A DNA stretch of 64,000 bases from Arthrobacter terricola (lineage in GTDB: Bacteria > Actinomycetota > Actinomycetes > Actinomycetales > Micrococcaceae). The DNA lies in contig NZ_SMRU01000004.1 of NCBI RefSeq assembly GCF_004354015.1, forward strand, positions 42,953 through 106,952, in the 5' to 3' direction. The notes under the pieces were generated by a model. It ran no database searches. It was not told the origin of the DNA and saw only the letters and a list, made by a program, of their open reading frames with translations. Numbering within the stretch: the first letter of the stretch is position 1; each line of letters begins with the position of its first letter. A program made the position numbers and the translations under genes. Below are positions 1 through 9,986 of the stretch, in pieces.

Positions 1-2721
1 CGTGAGCACGGCGTCTATGGCTCCAAGCCCGAGGGAAGACGCGATCACTGCATGGGTCACGATGGTCCAGAAACCGAAACCGGCCCGGCGAAGAATTCCG
101 CAGTCAGCCTCTCCAACTTGGCGGTAGTTCGTGCCCGTGGGCTGCGCCGGCGAGCCGTTCCACGCGGCGCCTTCGGGAACCGTTTGGAAGCGATGCAACG
201 ATGAGCTGTGACCCAACTGGGCAGCATCGCCCATTGCGGTGTCGATGTCCAACGTGGTCATTTCACCAATCAGGACATTTCGCCCCAAGGTGACGGGACC
301 GGTCTGGATCCTGCCTCCGATGGCGCGGTAGCAGTTCAAGCTGGAGTTCCTCCGAATGACGGTATCCGCGCCAATCGTCAATAGGTCGGTGCAGATTGGG
401 ATCCTGGAAGAGAGGAACGTGACGCGCGGGCCGATCTTCCCGCCCAAGGCCTTGAGGTAGAGGGGAAAGACCGGCGTCCCGACGAACATTCGAATCGGAC
501 TGGTGGTGATCAACGTTTTGACGAACCAGAATCTGACGTAGGCCAGGGACCAGACCGGAAATTCCCGGGTCTTCCACCGGCCGACAAGTACCCATTTGAG
601 CAAGACCGGCATTGAGGTCATCATCAGGAAGGTCGCGGTGCCGACGACGACGGCACGCGCCACGGCGTCGCCGGGCTGCGCAGACTGCACAACCCATTGT
701 TCACCGGCAAGCGGGATGACCATCAATACGTAGGCGTACGCCAGGGCTGCCACCGCCTGCAATGCACCACACAGGAAGTACGGAAAGTTCCCGACCGTCA
801 GGAATGGTTCGGCGACCGCGATTTCCGTGTGTCCTGCACGGTCGGCGGAAAGGTCGGCGTTGCTGGCGGCGTCCAGGGCCGACGCCAAGGCAGTGATGGT
901 CGGGTTCGCATAGACATCACTCATCGAGACCGACGGCGAATTGGATTCACGCCGGACGTTGGCGCAAAAATGAGCCATCAGTAAGGAATTTGCCCCGAGA
1001 TCGTTGAAGAAGTTTGCCGAAGTGGACACTCTCTCGAGCTTTAGTGCCGCCGCCAATGCAGTGGCGAGTATCCGTTCCGTGGGTGATGCAGGCTTGGTAT
1101 CGGCAAAGTCCGCACTGATTGCGCGCGGACCGATGGGATTCGGAAGGCTCTTGCGGTCCGCCTTGCCGCTTGCCAGCATGGGCATGGCCCCCAGCAACTG
1201 GAAATAGCCCGGCACCATGAATCCGGGAAGGCGCCGCCGCAGCCAAGCGAGGATGTCACCCGTTTCCAGCACGATCCCGTCCTGGCGCACCGTGTAGTAC
1301 GCGGCAAGTTCCGTTGTACCCGGTTCGGGCTCCCAGGTCTTCACTACAGCCAACGCAATCCCTGGCAGCTCCAGTAGTACGTTTTCGATCTCGGCCAGCT
1401 CGATCCGGTATCCGCGAAGTTTCACTTGAGTGTCTGTCCGGCCGTGGTATTCGATTTCCCCATTGTCGTTGAACCGACCGAGGTCGCCGGTGCGGTAGAT
1501 GCGGTGCGAAGGATTTCCCTCAAGGCCGAGGAAGTCCCCAATGAATGACTTCTCCGTTAGCTCGGGGCGGTTGATGTAGCCGCGGGCGAGGCCGATGCCG
1601 GCCAAGCCGATTTCGCCCAGCTCGCCGTAAGGCAGGGCGCGATCAGTCTCGGGGTCCAGGATCACCGCCGAATAGCCGGGAAGCGGGGTCCCAAGGGTGA
1701 CGGGCCGGCGCGGGTCCGCCACTCCCCAGGTAGCTGTCACGGTGGCCTCGGTGGGTCCGTAGACATTGAGGAACCGACGGCCGGGTCTATGCCAACGCGC
1801 GATGAGGTCGGGCGGGCAGGCCTCCCCCGAAACGAGCAGGAAGCGCAGTCCGGGAAGGTCGTCGTCGAGCGTGGCGAGCAACGTCGGTACGCAGCACAGC
1901 GCAGTGATGTTCCGGGTTCCGATGAACTCTGCCAGGTCCGGCCCGAGGAGGTTGTTCCCGGCCGGTCGAGGCACCAACGTTGCTCCGACTTTCCACGGTA
2001 CCCAGATTTCCTCGACGGAGAAGTCGAAAGCCACGGTCATGCCCTGGTACACGCGGTCGTGGAATTCGTATCCGTAGACATCGGCAGCAACCCGGACGAA
2101 GTGACAGATGCTGGCATGGGCTATGGCCACGCCCTTGGGCAATCCGGTGGATCCCGAGGTGTAGATAATATAGGCGAGGCCATCATCCGCGTTCTCCGGC
2201 CCCGCCCAGTCCACCCGCCCTGGATCAAACGCCGCGATGCGAGGGTCCTCTTCGTTGACGCAGATGACGTGTGCCGCACCTTCCTGCGGCAGGCGCTCCG
2301 CCAAGTGGGACGAGGTCAGTACGACGGTTACCTCGGCGTCGGCGAGAATAAAGGAGATTCTTTCGGAGGGGAAAGCCGTGTCGATGGGTACATAGACGGC
2401 ATGCGCCTTGAGGACTGCAAGCATGCTGACGTATGACCGCACGGCCTCATCGAAGAACAGCGCGATCCGATCGCCTTGGCGCACTCCGCGGGCCATAAGG
2501 TAACGGGCGAGCATGTTCGCCCGGGCGTCCAGTTCCGGATAGCTTATCGCGCCGTCCGGCGTCTCAACGGCTGGATGGTGGCCACGTCCTTCGGTCTGTA
2601 ATTGGTCGCATCGTGCCTCGAAGAGCTGTTCCAGCCGCTCGCCGGGACTCCACCGGATGCTCTTGTCACGAAGGGCACTGGCAAGGACCGGGGAACGGTC
2701 CGGGACTCTACCGTGGCGCAT
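1..2721 (-). CDS. Pls-type single-module NRPS (A-PCP-membrane/LbH terminal domain), C-terminus cut by window start
   Basis: 907 codons are open from an ATG at 2721 to the window edge, so the C-terminus is missing. Residues about 30-530 form an adenylation domain: P-loop [11 protein letters not shown]4 motif [10 protein letters not shown], and YRTGDLG. A carrier domain follows with LGANSL (phosphopantetheine Ser579). Then come hydrophobic segments from about residue 640 and a left-handed beta-helix-like stretch ([16 protein letters not shown]). This order (A, PCP, membrane part with hexapeptide-like terminal domain, no ordinary condensation domain) is that of the epsilon-poly-lysine synthetase (Pls) family and its terminal domain family TIGR02353. 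The gene overlaps the diaminobutyrate aminotransferase by 14 bases. Inference: an enzyme that activates and oligomerises a diamino acid at the membrane. The substrate cannot be read with certainty by eye. Confidence 0.85.
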   Translation of the reverse strand, partial: MRHGRVPDRSPVLASALRDKSIRWSPGERLEQLFEARCDQLQTEGRGHHPAVETPDGAISYPELDARANMLARYLMARGVRQGDRIALFFDEAVRSYVSMLAVLKAHAVYVPIDTAFPSERISFILADAEVTVVLTSSHLAERLPQEGAAHVICVNEEDPRIAAFDPGRVDWAGPENADDGLAYIIYTSGSTGLPKGVAIAHASICHFVRVAADVYGYEFHDRVYQGMTVAFDFSVEEIWVPWKVGATLVPRPAGNNLLGPDLAEFIGTRNITALCCVPTLLATLDDDLPGLRFLLVSGEACPPDLIARWHRPGRRFLNVYGPTEATVTATWGVADPRRPVTLGTPLPGYSAVILDPETDRALPYGELGEIGLAGIGLARGYINRPELTEKSFIGDFLGLEGNPSHRIYRTGDLGRFNDNGEIEYHGRTDTQVKLRGYRIELAEIENVLLELPGIALAVVKTWEPEPGTTELAAYYTVRQDGIVLETGDILAWLRRRLPGFMVPGYFQLLGAMPMLASGKADRKSLPNPIGPRAISADFADTKPASPTERILATALAAALKLERVSTSANFFNDLGANSLLMAHFCANVRRESNSPSVSMSDVYANPTITALASALDAASNADLSADRAGHTEIAVAEPFLTVGNFPYFLCGALQAVAALAYAYVLMVIPLAGEQWVVQSAQPGDAVARAVVVGTATFLMMTSMPVLLKWVLVGRWKTREFPVWSLAYVRFWFVKTLITTSPIRMFVGTPVFPLYLKALGGKIGPRVTFLSSRIPICTDLLTIGADTVIRRNSSLNCYRAIGGRIQTGPVTLGRNVLIGEMTTLDIDTAMGDAAQLGHSSSLHRFQTVPEGAAWNGSPAQPTGTNYRQVGEADCGILRRAGFGFWTIVTHAVIASSLGLGAIDAVLT

Positions 2722-4120
2722 CGCCCGGGATCCCTGCGGTGGCGCGACCCTTTGCGGCGGCAGTCTCTTCGGCGAAGGCGGCCAGCAGCAGCTTGCACGC
2801 TTCGTCGGTGGTCTCTTCCGTGATGATCAGGGGAGGAAGGAGCCTGACGACGCAATCGTCCCGCCCACCGCATTCGAGGATCAGGCCATGCTGCAGGGCC
2901 CTCCTTTGCACAGCCCGCGCCATGTGTCCGGCGGGGCGGCCTGTCTCCGGATCGGCCAGCTCGATTCCCCACATGAGGCCCCAGCCCCGCACTTCGCGCA
3001 CCCAGGGATTGCTGGCCAACGGCTCGAGAAGGAGGCCGATCTGCGTTCCACGCCGACGGACGTTTTCCAAGACGTTATCGCGCCGAATAATCTCCACTGC
3101 CGCGGCTCCCGCAGCGAAAGCAAGCTGGTTGCCGCGGAACGTGCCGGTGTGGGCGCCGGGGAGCCACCGGTCAAGCTTCCTGTCGTACATAATCACGGCA
3201 ACCGGGAGGCCGAACCCGCTCAGGGCTTTCGACGCGATGATGACATCCGGCTCGATCCCGAACTGCTCAAATGCAAACCAGGTCCCTGTGCGGCCGCCTC
3301 CGGTTTGGATCTCATCGACAATCAACGGTATGTCGAGTTCACGGGTTACCCGCCGCACTGTCCGCACGAATTCCGGGGTCGCGCGGACCACGCCGCCTTC
3401 TCCCTGGATCATCTCCATGATGACGGCCGCCGGGCGCGGAATCCCCCCGAGCGGGTCCTTGAGCGAATTTTCGAAGAACTGGACGCAGTTGGTCGAACAG
3501 GTTTCGGGCCGAAGGCCAACCGGACACCGCGAACAGTAGGAATAAGGAAAGAAGTGAACGCCTGGCAACCCGTTCGCGACCGGTTCTTTCTGCTCGAGGA
3601 GTCCCGACAAAGCCATGCCGGCCGCGCTGCTCCCATGGAATCCGCCCTGGAAGGAAACTATGTCACCCCGTCCCGTTGCCGTCTTGCATAGTTTGATGGC
3701 CGCATCGACTGCGTTTGCACCGGTCGGTCCGCAAAAGTGCATCTTCATCCGGTTCGCGAGCCCCGGGGGAAGCATGGACAGTTGGGCCGTCATGAACGCG
3801 TCCTTGGCTGGCGTTGGCAGGTCAAGTCCATGGGTTAGCGTGCCCGCTTGGCCTGCCACAACGTCAGTCAACTCCGGATGGCTGTGGCCCAAGGTCAAAA
3901 CCCCTGCGCCTGCCAGGAAATCAATGAACACATTGTCATCGACGTCCCGGACGAACGCACCCGCGCCCTCGGCAATGGCTATGGGCAAGTGCCGCGGGTA
4001 TGTACGGGCGTTGGATTCATCGCGTTCCTGGCGTGCCAGCAGTTCGGCGGACCTGGGTCCCGGCAGGGGTCCGGTCACGTGGGCCGCGCTAAACGTAGCC
4101 GGCTGCGGGAGAACGTTCAT
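2708..4120 (-). CDS. dat: L-2,4-diaminobutyrate--2-oxoglutarate aminotransferase
   Basis: 470 aa class III PLP aminotransferase that makes 2,4-diaminobutyrate from aspartate semialdehyde and glutamate. Visible motifs are the [13 protein letters not shown]-terminal segment, the substrate-region stretch [13 protein letters not shown] typical of DABA aminotransferases, the metal/cofactor motif [12 protein letters not shown] and the PLP lysine in SKALSGFG. The length fits EctB/Dat (about 420-470). An AAGGA ribosome binding site precedes the ATG. It lies between a LysC-type aspartate kinase and a Pls-type NRPS; neither ectA/ectC (ectoine) nor a diaminobutyrate decarboxylase (siderophores) is adjacent, so supply of monomer to the NRPS is the favoured role. 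Confidence 0.92.
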   Translation of the reverse strand: MNVLPQPATFSAAHVTGPLPGPRSAELLARQERDESNARTYPRHLPIAIAEGAGAFVRDVDDNVFIDFLAGAGVLTLGHSHPELTDVVAGQAGTLTHGLDLPTPAKDAFMTAQLSMLPPGLANRMKMHFCGPTGANAVDAAIKLCKTATGRGDIVSFQGGFHGSSAAGMALSGLLEQKEPVANGLPGVHFFPYSYCSRCPVGLRPETCSTNCVQFFENSLKDPLGGIPRPAAVIMEMIQGEGGVVRATPEFVRTVRRVTRELDIPLIVDEIQTGGGRTGTWFAFEQFGIEPDVIIASKALSGFGLPVAVIMYDRKLDRWLPGAHTGTFRGNQLAFAAGAAAVEIIRRDNVLENVRRRGTQIGLLLEPLASNPWVREVRGWGLMWGIELADPETGRPAGHMARAVQRRALQHGLILECGGRDDCVVRLLPPLIITEETTDEACKLLLAAFAEETAAAKGRATAGIPGDAPR

Positions 4121-4226
4121 GGCGATTTGTCCTTATCTCACGGATCCGCAGAAGCGGGTCGGATTACGTGGCCCTTCCGGGCTCAGGTGTCCAGCTGCGG
4201 GAAGAACCGGGGACGCATTGGCCCCG

Positions 4227-5597
4227 CTAAGGCGCTGGCGTGGCCTCCACTTTCCGGTCGTCCAACCCGAAGGACCGAAGCACAGCATTCCGGGCGTCCT
4301 CAAGGACCTCCGCCCGGATGGCTACATCTATCCGGATGTCCGAGGCCGATATCAGTTCGACGTCGATTCCTGCGGCTGCAAGGGACCTGAAGAGCCGGGA
4401 TACCACCTTTCCTCCGGCACGCATCCCCAGCCCCACCAACGAAAGCCTTGCGATGCCGGCGTCGTATTGAAGGTCCTCGAAGCCGATGGGGGCCTGGGCC
4501 GCTGACAATGCGGCGCGTAGGCGGTACCCGTCCCGGCGATGGACCAACAGCGAGAGGTCGCTCGTGGCTCCGTTCCCGGACGGGACGTTTTGCGCGATCA
4601 TGTCGACGTTGGCCTCTTCATCGGCTATTACTTCGAAGATTCCGGCGGATCTTCCCACTTCATCCGTCACTCCCACCACCGTCAATTTCCCCATCGACGT
4701 GTCACCGAGGACCGCCGATACAACAGGCTGCTCAACGGACGCCGCCTTGTTCCAGTGCGACCCGTGATTGGGTGCCGGGAGGACCAACGTACCCGCCGAG
4801 CCGTTGAAGGAAGAGCGTACATGGATGGGGACGTCGAAACGGCGGGCATATTCGACGCACCTGGGGTTCAGGATTCTGGAACCGCACGCTGCTAGTTCCA
4901 GCATTTCCTCGGTGGAGATGACGTCGATTTTCCGCGCCATTGGAACGATCCGCGGGTCCGCGGTGAAGACGCCCTCCACGTCGGTGTAAATCTCGCATAT
5001 GCCGGCACGCAATGCGGCGGCCAGAGCGATCGCCGTGAGGTCTGAACCGCCCCTGCCCAGGGTTGTCACCCCTTTGCTCTTACGGCCCTTGCCTTGGAAA
5101 CCGGCGACGATAGCCACTTCTTCGCGGTTCAGGCAGGCGCGTATGCGATGCGGATCCACTGCGACAATGTGCGCCCTGCCGTGGATGCCGTCGGTGATGA
5201 GCCCCGCCTTCTTGCCGCTGAATGTCCGGGAGGGAACCCCCAGGTCTGCCAGCGCAATCGCCAGCAGCGTGACGGAAATCCGTTCACCGGTGGTCAGCAA
5301 CTCGTCAAGTTCGTCGCCAGGCGGCCGGGAACTGAGGGCTGCGGCGAGGTGGAGCAATTCGTCGGTGGTATCACCCATGGCCGATACCACCACCACCAAC
5401 GGATGCCCGACCCTGCGTGTGTCGGAGATCCTCCGGGCAACACGCTTTATGGCGGCAACGTCAGCGACCGATGAGCCACCGTATTTCTGGACGATGAGAT
5501 CCTCGGCTCGAAGATTTGTAGGCGGACGAAGCGGGTCCAAAGTCGGGGATGTTGCCGAATCCGGGCGGGCCCGGACCCCGACTGCCTGTTGGTACAT
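4227..5597 (-). CDS. lysC: Aspartate kinase (LysC type), probably dedicated to the adjacent diaminobutyrate pathway
   Basis: 456 aa. Phosphorylates aspartate, first step to aspartate semialdehyde. Kinase domain motifs: VQKYGGSSV near the start, SAMGDTTDELL, TTGERIS, and TTLGRGGSDLTA. Two ACT domains follow (GKLTVVGVTDEVG and IARLSLVGLGM). The ATG at 5597 is chosen because an ideal AGGAGG lies just upstream; the frame stays open to 5744 but without homology. It is the first gene of the operon with dat and the Pls-type NRPS. Compared by eye with Corynebacterium glutamicum LysC, the positions of A279, S301, T308 and T311 carry Ser317, Pro339, Ser346 and Ser349; changes at these places relieve lysine/threonine inhibition in that enzyme. 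A relaxed-feedback, pathway-dedicated kinase is the inference. Confidence 0.93.
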   Translation of the reverse strand: MYQQAVGVRARPDSATSPTLDPLRPPTNLRAEDLIVQKYGGSSVADVAAIKRVARRISDTRRVGHPLVVVVSAMGDTTDELLHLAAALSSRPPGDELDELLTTGERISVTLLAIALADLGVPSRTFSGKKAGLITDGIHGRAHIVAVDPHRIRACLNREEVAIVAGFQGKGRKSKGVTTLGRGGSDLTAIALAAALRAGICEIYTDVEGVFTADPRIVPMARKIDVISTEEMLELAACGSRILNPRCVEYARRFDVPIHVRSSFNGSAGTLVLPAPNHGSHWNKAASVEQPVVSAVLGDTSMGKLTVVGVTDEVGRSAGIFEVIADEEANVDMIAQNVPSGNGATSDLSLLVHRRDGYRLRAALSAAQAPIGFEDLQYDAGIARLSLVGLGMRAGGKVVSRLFRSLAAAGIDVELISASDIRIDVAIRAEVLEDARNAVLRSFGLDDRKVEATPAP

Positions 5598-5764
5598 GGT
5601 GCCTCCTGAAGACCGCACCCCCTTTTTGAGATTACAACGTTTTGGCAACACCGGCGGTTCACTTAGGCAACTTAAAACTCCGCTTTCGGGCGCGGAAATA
5701 CAGCACGCCGGGCTCATGCAATTCAAAATCTTGACGTTCGTCATGAAAGTGATATCTTTGAAGT

Positions 5765-7009
5765 ATGGAAAACCACACTCCGGGTTCCGGCACTTCCCCG
5801 ACGTCCGCCGAACTCGACGCCGCAGATCCCCTCGCCGCGCAGCGAGCGGCTTTCTACTCTCCTGACGAAGGGGAACTGGCGGCGTACCTGGACGGCAATT
5901 CGCTTGGCCGCCCCCTCAAGGCCACAGCCTCGAACCTCGCCTCCTTTGTGCAGGACGCCTGGGGAAGCCGGCTGATCCGCGGCTGGGACGAACAATGGAT
6001 GGACGAACCCACCGTGGTCGGAGACCGCATCGGCGAGGTCACCCTGGGGGCGGCAGCGGGCCAAGTCACGGTGGGCGACTCAACCTCCGTGATGCTCTAC
6101 AAGCTCATCCGCGCCGCAGTCGACGCACAACCAGGCCGCGACGAAATCGTCGTGGACCGGGACAACTTCCCCACCGACCGCTTCATCATCGAAGGTATCG
6201 CCGCCGAAAAAGGCGCGTCCATCGTGTGGGTCTCCGCCAATCCTGCCAGCGGAGTCCGCACCGGCGACCTGGAGGGACTCGTCGGCGAACGCACCGCCGT
6301 CGTCGTGCTCAGCCATGTTGCGTACCGCTCGGGCTTCCTCGCGGACGCAAGGGCGATCACGGCGATGGTCAAGGACGCGGGCGCGCTCATGCTCTGGGAC
6401 CTCTGCCACTCCGTGGGCTCAGTGCCCCTGGAGCTGGACGAGTGGGGCGTGGACCTCGCAGTGGGTTGCACCTACAAATACCTCAACGGCGGCCCGGGCT
6501 CGCCGGCCTTTGCCTACGTGAATGCCTCGCAGCAGGGCCGTCTGCGGCAGCCTATCTGGGGCTGGATGGGGGCGGACAACCCCTTCGGCATGACGGAAAG
6601 CTACAAACCGGCCACGGGTATCCGGAGCTTCATCACGGGAACGCCGCCGGTACTGGCGATGCAACCGCTCAAGGACATGGTGGAATTGATCGCGTCCGTA
6701 GGCATGGAGGCAGTGCGGGAGAAATCCATCAGACTCACCGAACACGCGATCTCCCTGGCGGATGAGCTGCTGGTCCCGCTGGGCGTCGAAATCGCGAGCC
6801 CGCGTGACCCGGCAGAACGCGGCTCCCACATCACGGTTGACCATCCCTTGTTCGGCCAAGTCACCACGGTTCTTTGGGAACGTGGCGTCATTCCGGACTT
6901 CCGTCCGCCGCACGGCCTGCGGATCGGGCTGTCGCCGCTGAGCACGGGATACGGTGAACTCGAACTGGGCATGACCGCCATCCGCGATGCCCTCGCCGAA
7001 CTCTTGTGA
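5765..7009 (+). CDS. kynU: Kynureninase
   Basis: 414 aa PLP enzyme that cleaves kynurenine (or 3-hydroxykynurenine) to anthranilate and alanine in tryptophan breakdown. Seen: AAYLDGNSLGRP near the N-terminus, the WDLCHSVGSVPLELD segment with the PLP-binding Asp, and the Schiff-base lysine K238 in TYKYLNGGPGSPAF. The length matches the family (about 410). The ribosome binding site is weak. Its stop overlaps the start of a PaaX-family regulator by four bases, so the two are co-translated; no kynA or kynB is in view. Confidence 0.93.
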   Translation: MENHTPGSGTSPTSAELDAADPLAAQRAAFYSPDEGELAAYLDGNSLGRPLKATASNLASFVQDAWGSRLIRGWDEQWMDEPTVVGDRIGEVTLGAAAGQVTVGDSTSVMLYKLIRAAVDAQPGRDEIVVDRDNFPTDRFIIEGIAAEKGASIVWVSANPASGVRTGDLEGLVGERTAVVVLSHVAYRSGFLADARAITAMVKDAGALMLWDLCHSVGSVPLELDEWGVDLAVGCTYKYLNGGPGSPAFAYVNASQQGRLRQPIWGWMGADNPFGMTESYKPATGIRSFITGTPPVLAMQPLKDMVELIASVGMEAVREKSIRLTEHAISLADELLVPLGVEIASPRDPAERGSHITVDHPLFGQVTTVLWERGVIPDFRPPHGLRIGLSPLSTGYGELELGMTAIRDALAELL

Positions 7010-7845
7010 GTGCCGTCCTCGATGACATGGACTCCCGTCCGGGGAGCACCACATCGTTGCTCCGGACGGTAATCGGCCTGTACCTGCGTGACGCCGGCGG
7101 ATGGATGCCCACGAAGCACCTCGTCGTCCTCATGGAGGCGCTCGGCGTCGCCCCGGCAATCACGCGGACTGCATTGTCGCGGCTGAAGAAGAAGGGCGTG
7201 GTCGTCCCGCAGGTGCGCCAGGGCACGGCCGGCTTCGTGCTCACGGACGGCGCCGCCGCCATGCTCGCCCGCGGCGACCGCCGTATCTTCAATCCGCGCT
7301 TGATGTCCGCGGGCGACCGCTGGTGCCTTGTCTCGTTTTCCATACCGGAGAAGGAACGGGAAAAGCGGCACCAGTTGCGCCGCAGGCTGCATTGGGTCGG
7401 GTGCGGGATGGTCGCGGCAGGACTGTGGATCAGCCCGGACTTCCTGCGGGACGAGGTTGAAGAGATCCTCGAAGACCTCGGTTTGCGCGGCATGGCCACC
7501 ATGTTTACCGCGGACACTCCGCAGGTCGGAGGCAGCCTGCGCGAGGCCGCGGCCGCTTGGTGGGACCTTGACGCCGTGGCGGAACTGCATCGCGATTTCA
7601 TCCGCCAATACGGCGGGTTTGCGTCCAACCAGGATGCTTCGGTCGAAGTCTCCGCCGAAACCTTCGCCACGTTCGTGCGGTGCATCGACCACTGGCGGAC
7701 CATTCCGTATCTTGATCCCGGTTTGCCGCCGGAGTTCCTCCCGACGGACTGGCCCGGCGCGGAAGGGACCAGTGTCTTCCGACGGATCGTTTCCTCATCC
7801 TCGCAGCCAAGCAAGGAATTTGTCCGCTCGGTAGCGGGCAACTAG
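7006..7845 (+). CDS. PaaX-family transcriptional regulator
   Basis: 279 aa. N-terminal winged helix (residues about 15-75: SLLRTVIGLYLRDAGGW, then ITRTALSRLKKKGVV), a central Cas2-like linker and a PaaX C-terminal domain (WWDLDAV...LHRDFI). PaaX proteins normally repress phenylacetate degradation and respond to an acyl-CoA. Here the GTG start overlaps the kynU stop (GTGA), so it probably controls kynurenine or anthranilate use instead; that is inferred from position. An ATG at 7027 is an alternative start. Confidence 0.85.
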   Translation: MSAVLDDMDSRPGSTTSLLRTVIGLYLRDAGGWMPTKHLVVLMEALGVAPAITRTALSRLKKKGVVVPQVRQGTAGFVLTDGAAAMLARGDRRIFNPRLMSAGDRWCLVSFSIPEKEREKRHQLRRRLHWVGCGMVAAGLWISPDFLRDEVEEILEDLGLRGMATMFTADTPQVGGSLREAAAAWWDLDAVAELHRDFIRQYGGFASNQDASVEVSAETFATFVRCIDHWRTIPYLDPGLPPEFLPTDWPGAEGTSVFRRIVSSSSQPSKEFVRSVAGN

Positions 7846-7920
7846 TACGTGATGCCCCGGGAGACCAGGAGTAGTCTGGATTCGTAAGCTTCCCGACGGC
7901 GGTTGGTTTGCGAGGTTGCC

Positions 7921-9012
7921 ATGAAACGTGCGTGGATGCGTTGGTTGCCGGCGGCGCTGGTTCCCGTTGCCTTTACGGCCGCGGCGTTGGCTGGTTCCTA
8001 CCAGGCGGGTGCAGCGACGAGCCTGCCGCACAAGTCACCGGCGGATGTCATCGCCATGATGGGCCACGCCAATGTGCAGGCCTTGTCCGGCACGCTCCAG
8101 CAGACTTCCGACCTCGGTCTTCCGAGCCTCCCAACCACGGGACCGGCCGCCACGCAGGGTCCAGCCTCCACGCTCGAGCTATTGACTGGTTCGCACACTG
8201 CCCGCGTCTACATGGACGGGCCCTCGAAAGCCCGGTTCCAGGTCATGGACCTCCTAGCGGAACGTGACCTGGTCCGCAACGGGAACGACGTCTGGCTATA
8301 CAACTCGGCTGACAACAGCGCGGCCCACGTGACGCTTCCGGCCCGGCAGTCCGCGGAAAGGACGCTTCCGTCCGCTCCGGCAACACCGGGAATGACCACT
8401 CCCGAGGCCCTTGCGCAGCGCTTCCTCGCCGCCGTCGAACCCAGCACCGATGTGACTGTGGGCGATGGAACCATGGTGGCCGGGCGCACCGCGTATCCGC
8501 TCGTCATCGCCCCGAAGAGCAACGGAACGCTCGTGGAGTCGGTGACGATCGCCGTCGACTCCGCGACAGGACTCCCCCTGAGCGTGGACGTCCGGGCACG
8601 CGGCCAGGCCGCTTCGGCGTTCTCGCTCGCGTTCACGGAGGTGAACCTGTCGGCGCCTGACGTCGGGCTGTTCGCGTTCACGCCGCCTCCCGGTGCCGCC
8701 GTCGAGCAAAAGTCGCTTCCAGCGGTTCCCGCGCAAAAAGCGATGCCAATGGTGCCGGGCGCGTCCGGTAAGGCCCTCCCGGTCCATCCGACGATCACAG
8801 GCAGCGGATGGGACGCCGTCATGGCATTCCCGGCGGGAGCGATGCCTAGCCAGGCCAGGACCGCACCGTTGCTGTCCCAGCTGACGCAAGCCGTTCCGGG
8901 CGGTCGCGCACTGACCACCAGTTTGGTGACGGTTCTCATGCTCGACGACGGCCGCGTTTTCGCGGGGATGGTGCCACTTGAGCGGCTGCAGGCTGTGGCC
9001 GCCGCGAAATGA
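7921..9012 (+). CDS. Exported LolA-like lipoprotein-sorting-fold protein
   Basis: 363 aa from the ATG at 7921, which has GAGG upstream. An N-terminal signal peptide (about residues 1-30, KRAWMRWLPAALVPVAFTAA) suggests export. The middle part (RVYMDGPSKARFQVMD, DVWLYNSADNSAAHVTLP) resembles the beta-sheet fold of LolA-like proteins that actinobacteria often carry next to an ABC-2 transporter. Its stop overlaps the ATPase start (ATGA). Cargo unknown; may work with the downstream exporter on a lipid or lipoprotein. Family placement is by resemblance only. Confidence 0.65.
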   Translation: MKRAWMRWLPAALVPVAFTAAALAGSYQAGAATSLPHKSPADVIAMMGHANVQALSGTLQQTSDLGLPSLPTTGPAATQGPASTLELLTGSHTARVYMDGPSKARFQVMDLLAERDLVRNGNDVWLYNSADNSAAHVTLPARQSAERTLPSAPATPGMTTPEALAQRFLAAVEPSTDVTVGDGTMVAGRTAYPLVIAPKSNGTLVESVTIAVDSATGLPLSVDVRARGQAASAFSLAFTEVNLSAPDVGLFAFTPPPGAAVEQKSLPAVPAQKAMPMVPGASGKALPVHPTITGSGWDAVMAFPAGAMPSQARTAPLLSQLTQAVPGGRALTTSLVTVLMLDDGRVFAGMVPLERLQAVAAAK

Positions 9013-9986
9013 CGGAAGCTACCCTGCCGGCTGAACTGGCGATAGAAACCCGTAACCTGAGCAAGCGCTTCGGCCACCGAGCCGCAGTCGACGACGTCCA
9101 CCTCGCCGTGCCGCGTGGCTCCGTCTTTGGCTTCCTCGGACCGAACGGGTCCGGCAAGACAACCACCATCCGCCTCCTGCTAGGGCTGGCGGGCGCGACG
9201 ACGGGCAGCATCCGGGTGCTCGGCGGGGACGTGCCCGGCCAGCTCTCCGCCGTCCTGCCCCGCGTGGGCGCCTTGGTGGAAGGACCAGCGTTCTACCCTT
9301 TTCTTTCCGGCGCCGCGAACCTGCGGCGGTTGGACAGCGCTGATCCCCACGCCCCGGCGAAATCCAGGGCGGCACGTATCGACGAAGCGCTGGAGAGAGT
9401 GGGCCTGACCCACGCCGCGGACAAAAAGGTCCGCGCGTACTCGCTCGGCATGAAACAGCGGCTGGGGATTGCCCATGCCCTGATGCGGCCGAGGGAACTC
9501 CTCGTGCTGGATGAACCCACCAATGGACTCGACCCCCAGGGCACGCGGGAAGTGCGAAGCCTCGTGCGGTCCCTGGCTGCCGGAGGAACCACCGTTTTCG
9601 TGTCCAGCCATCTGCTGGCCGAGGTGGAGCAAATGTGCACCCATGTGGGGGTGATGAGCACCGGCAGGCTCGTGGCACAAGGCACGCTGCGCGAACTTCG
9701 GGCGGACGGGACGGCGACGATCCGGCTGCAGACGCCGGACATCGAAACGGCGATCCGCGTCCTGGCCGGGCTGGGCCTGCAGTCCGAACTTTCGACGACA
9801 GGCCCCGGCTCCGATGGCCTAAACCTGGTCAGCACCGGACCGTCCAGCTTGCAACTGGCTCCAGAAACCGTGGTGGCGGCACTCGTGGCCGGGGGCGTGC
9901 GGGTCAGGGGTTTCGGCGTCGAAAACGCCTCATTGGAAGAGCGCTTCGTCTCTTTGACAGGAGAAGGCTTTGATGTTGCCGGCTGA
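9009..9986 (+). CDS. ABC transporter ATP-binding protein (ABC-2 exporter type)
   Basis: 325 aa cytoplasmic ATPase. Walker A GFLGPNGSGKTTTIR, signature YSLGMKQRLGIAHAL, Walker B LLVLDEPTNGLDP and the switch His in VSSHLLAEVEQM are all intact. It is of the DrrA/CcmA-like class that partners one ABC-2 permease. Its start overlaps the upstream LolA-like gene and its end overlaps the permease start by 14 bases: a tight three-gene unit. Confidence 0.93.
   Translation: MTEATLPAELAIETRNLSKRFGHRAAVDDVHLAVPRGSVFGFLGPNGSGKTTTIRLLLGLAGATTGSIRVLGGDVPGQLSAVLPRVGALVEGPAFYPFLSGAANLRRLDSADPHAPAKSRAARIDEALERVGLTHAADKKVRAYSLGMKQRLGIAHALMRPRELLVLDEPTNGLDPQGTREVRSLVRSLAAGGTTVFVSSHLLAEVEQMCTHVGVMSTGRLVAQGTLRELRADGTATIRLQTPDIETAIRVLAGLGLQSELSTTGPGSDGLNLVSTGPSSLQLAPETVVAALVAGGVRVRGFGVENASLEERFVSLTGEGFDVAG

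Noticed and set aside
2708..4120. Ectoine pathway (ectB) reading of the aminotransferase
   Set aside because: No ectA or ectC nearby; the overlapping Pls-type NRPS gives a better fit.
5598..5764. Lysine riboswitch before lysC
   Set aside because: The 167-base region is too short and lacks the conserved L-box features.
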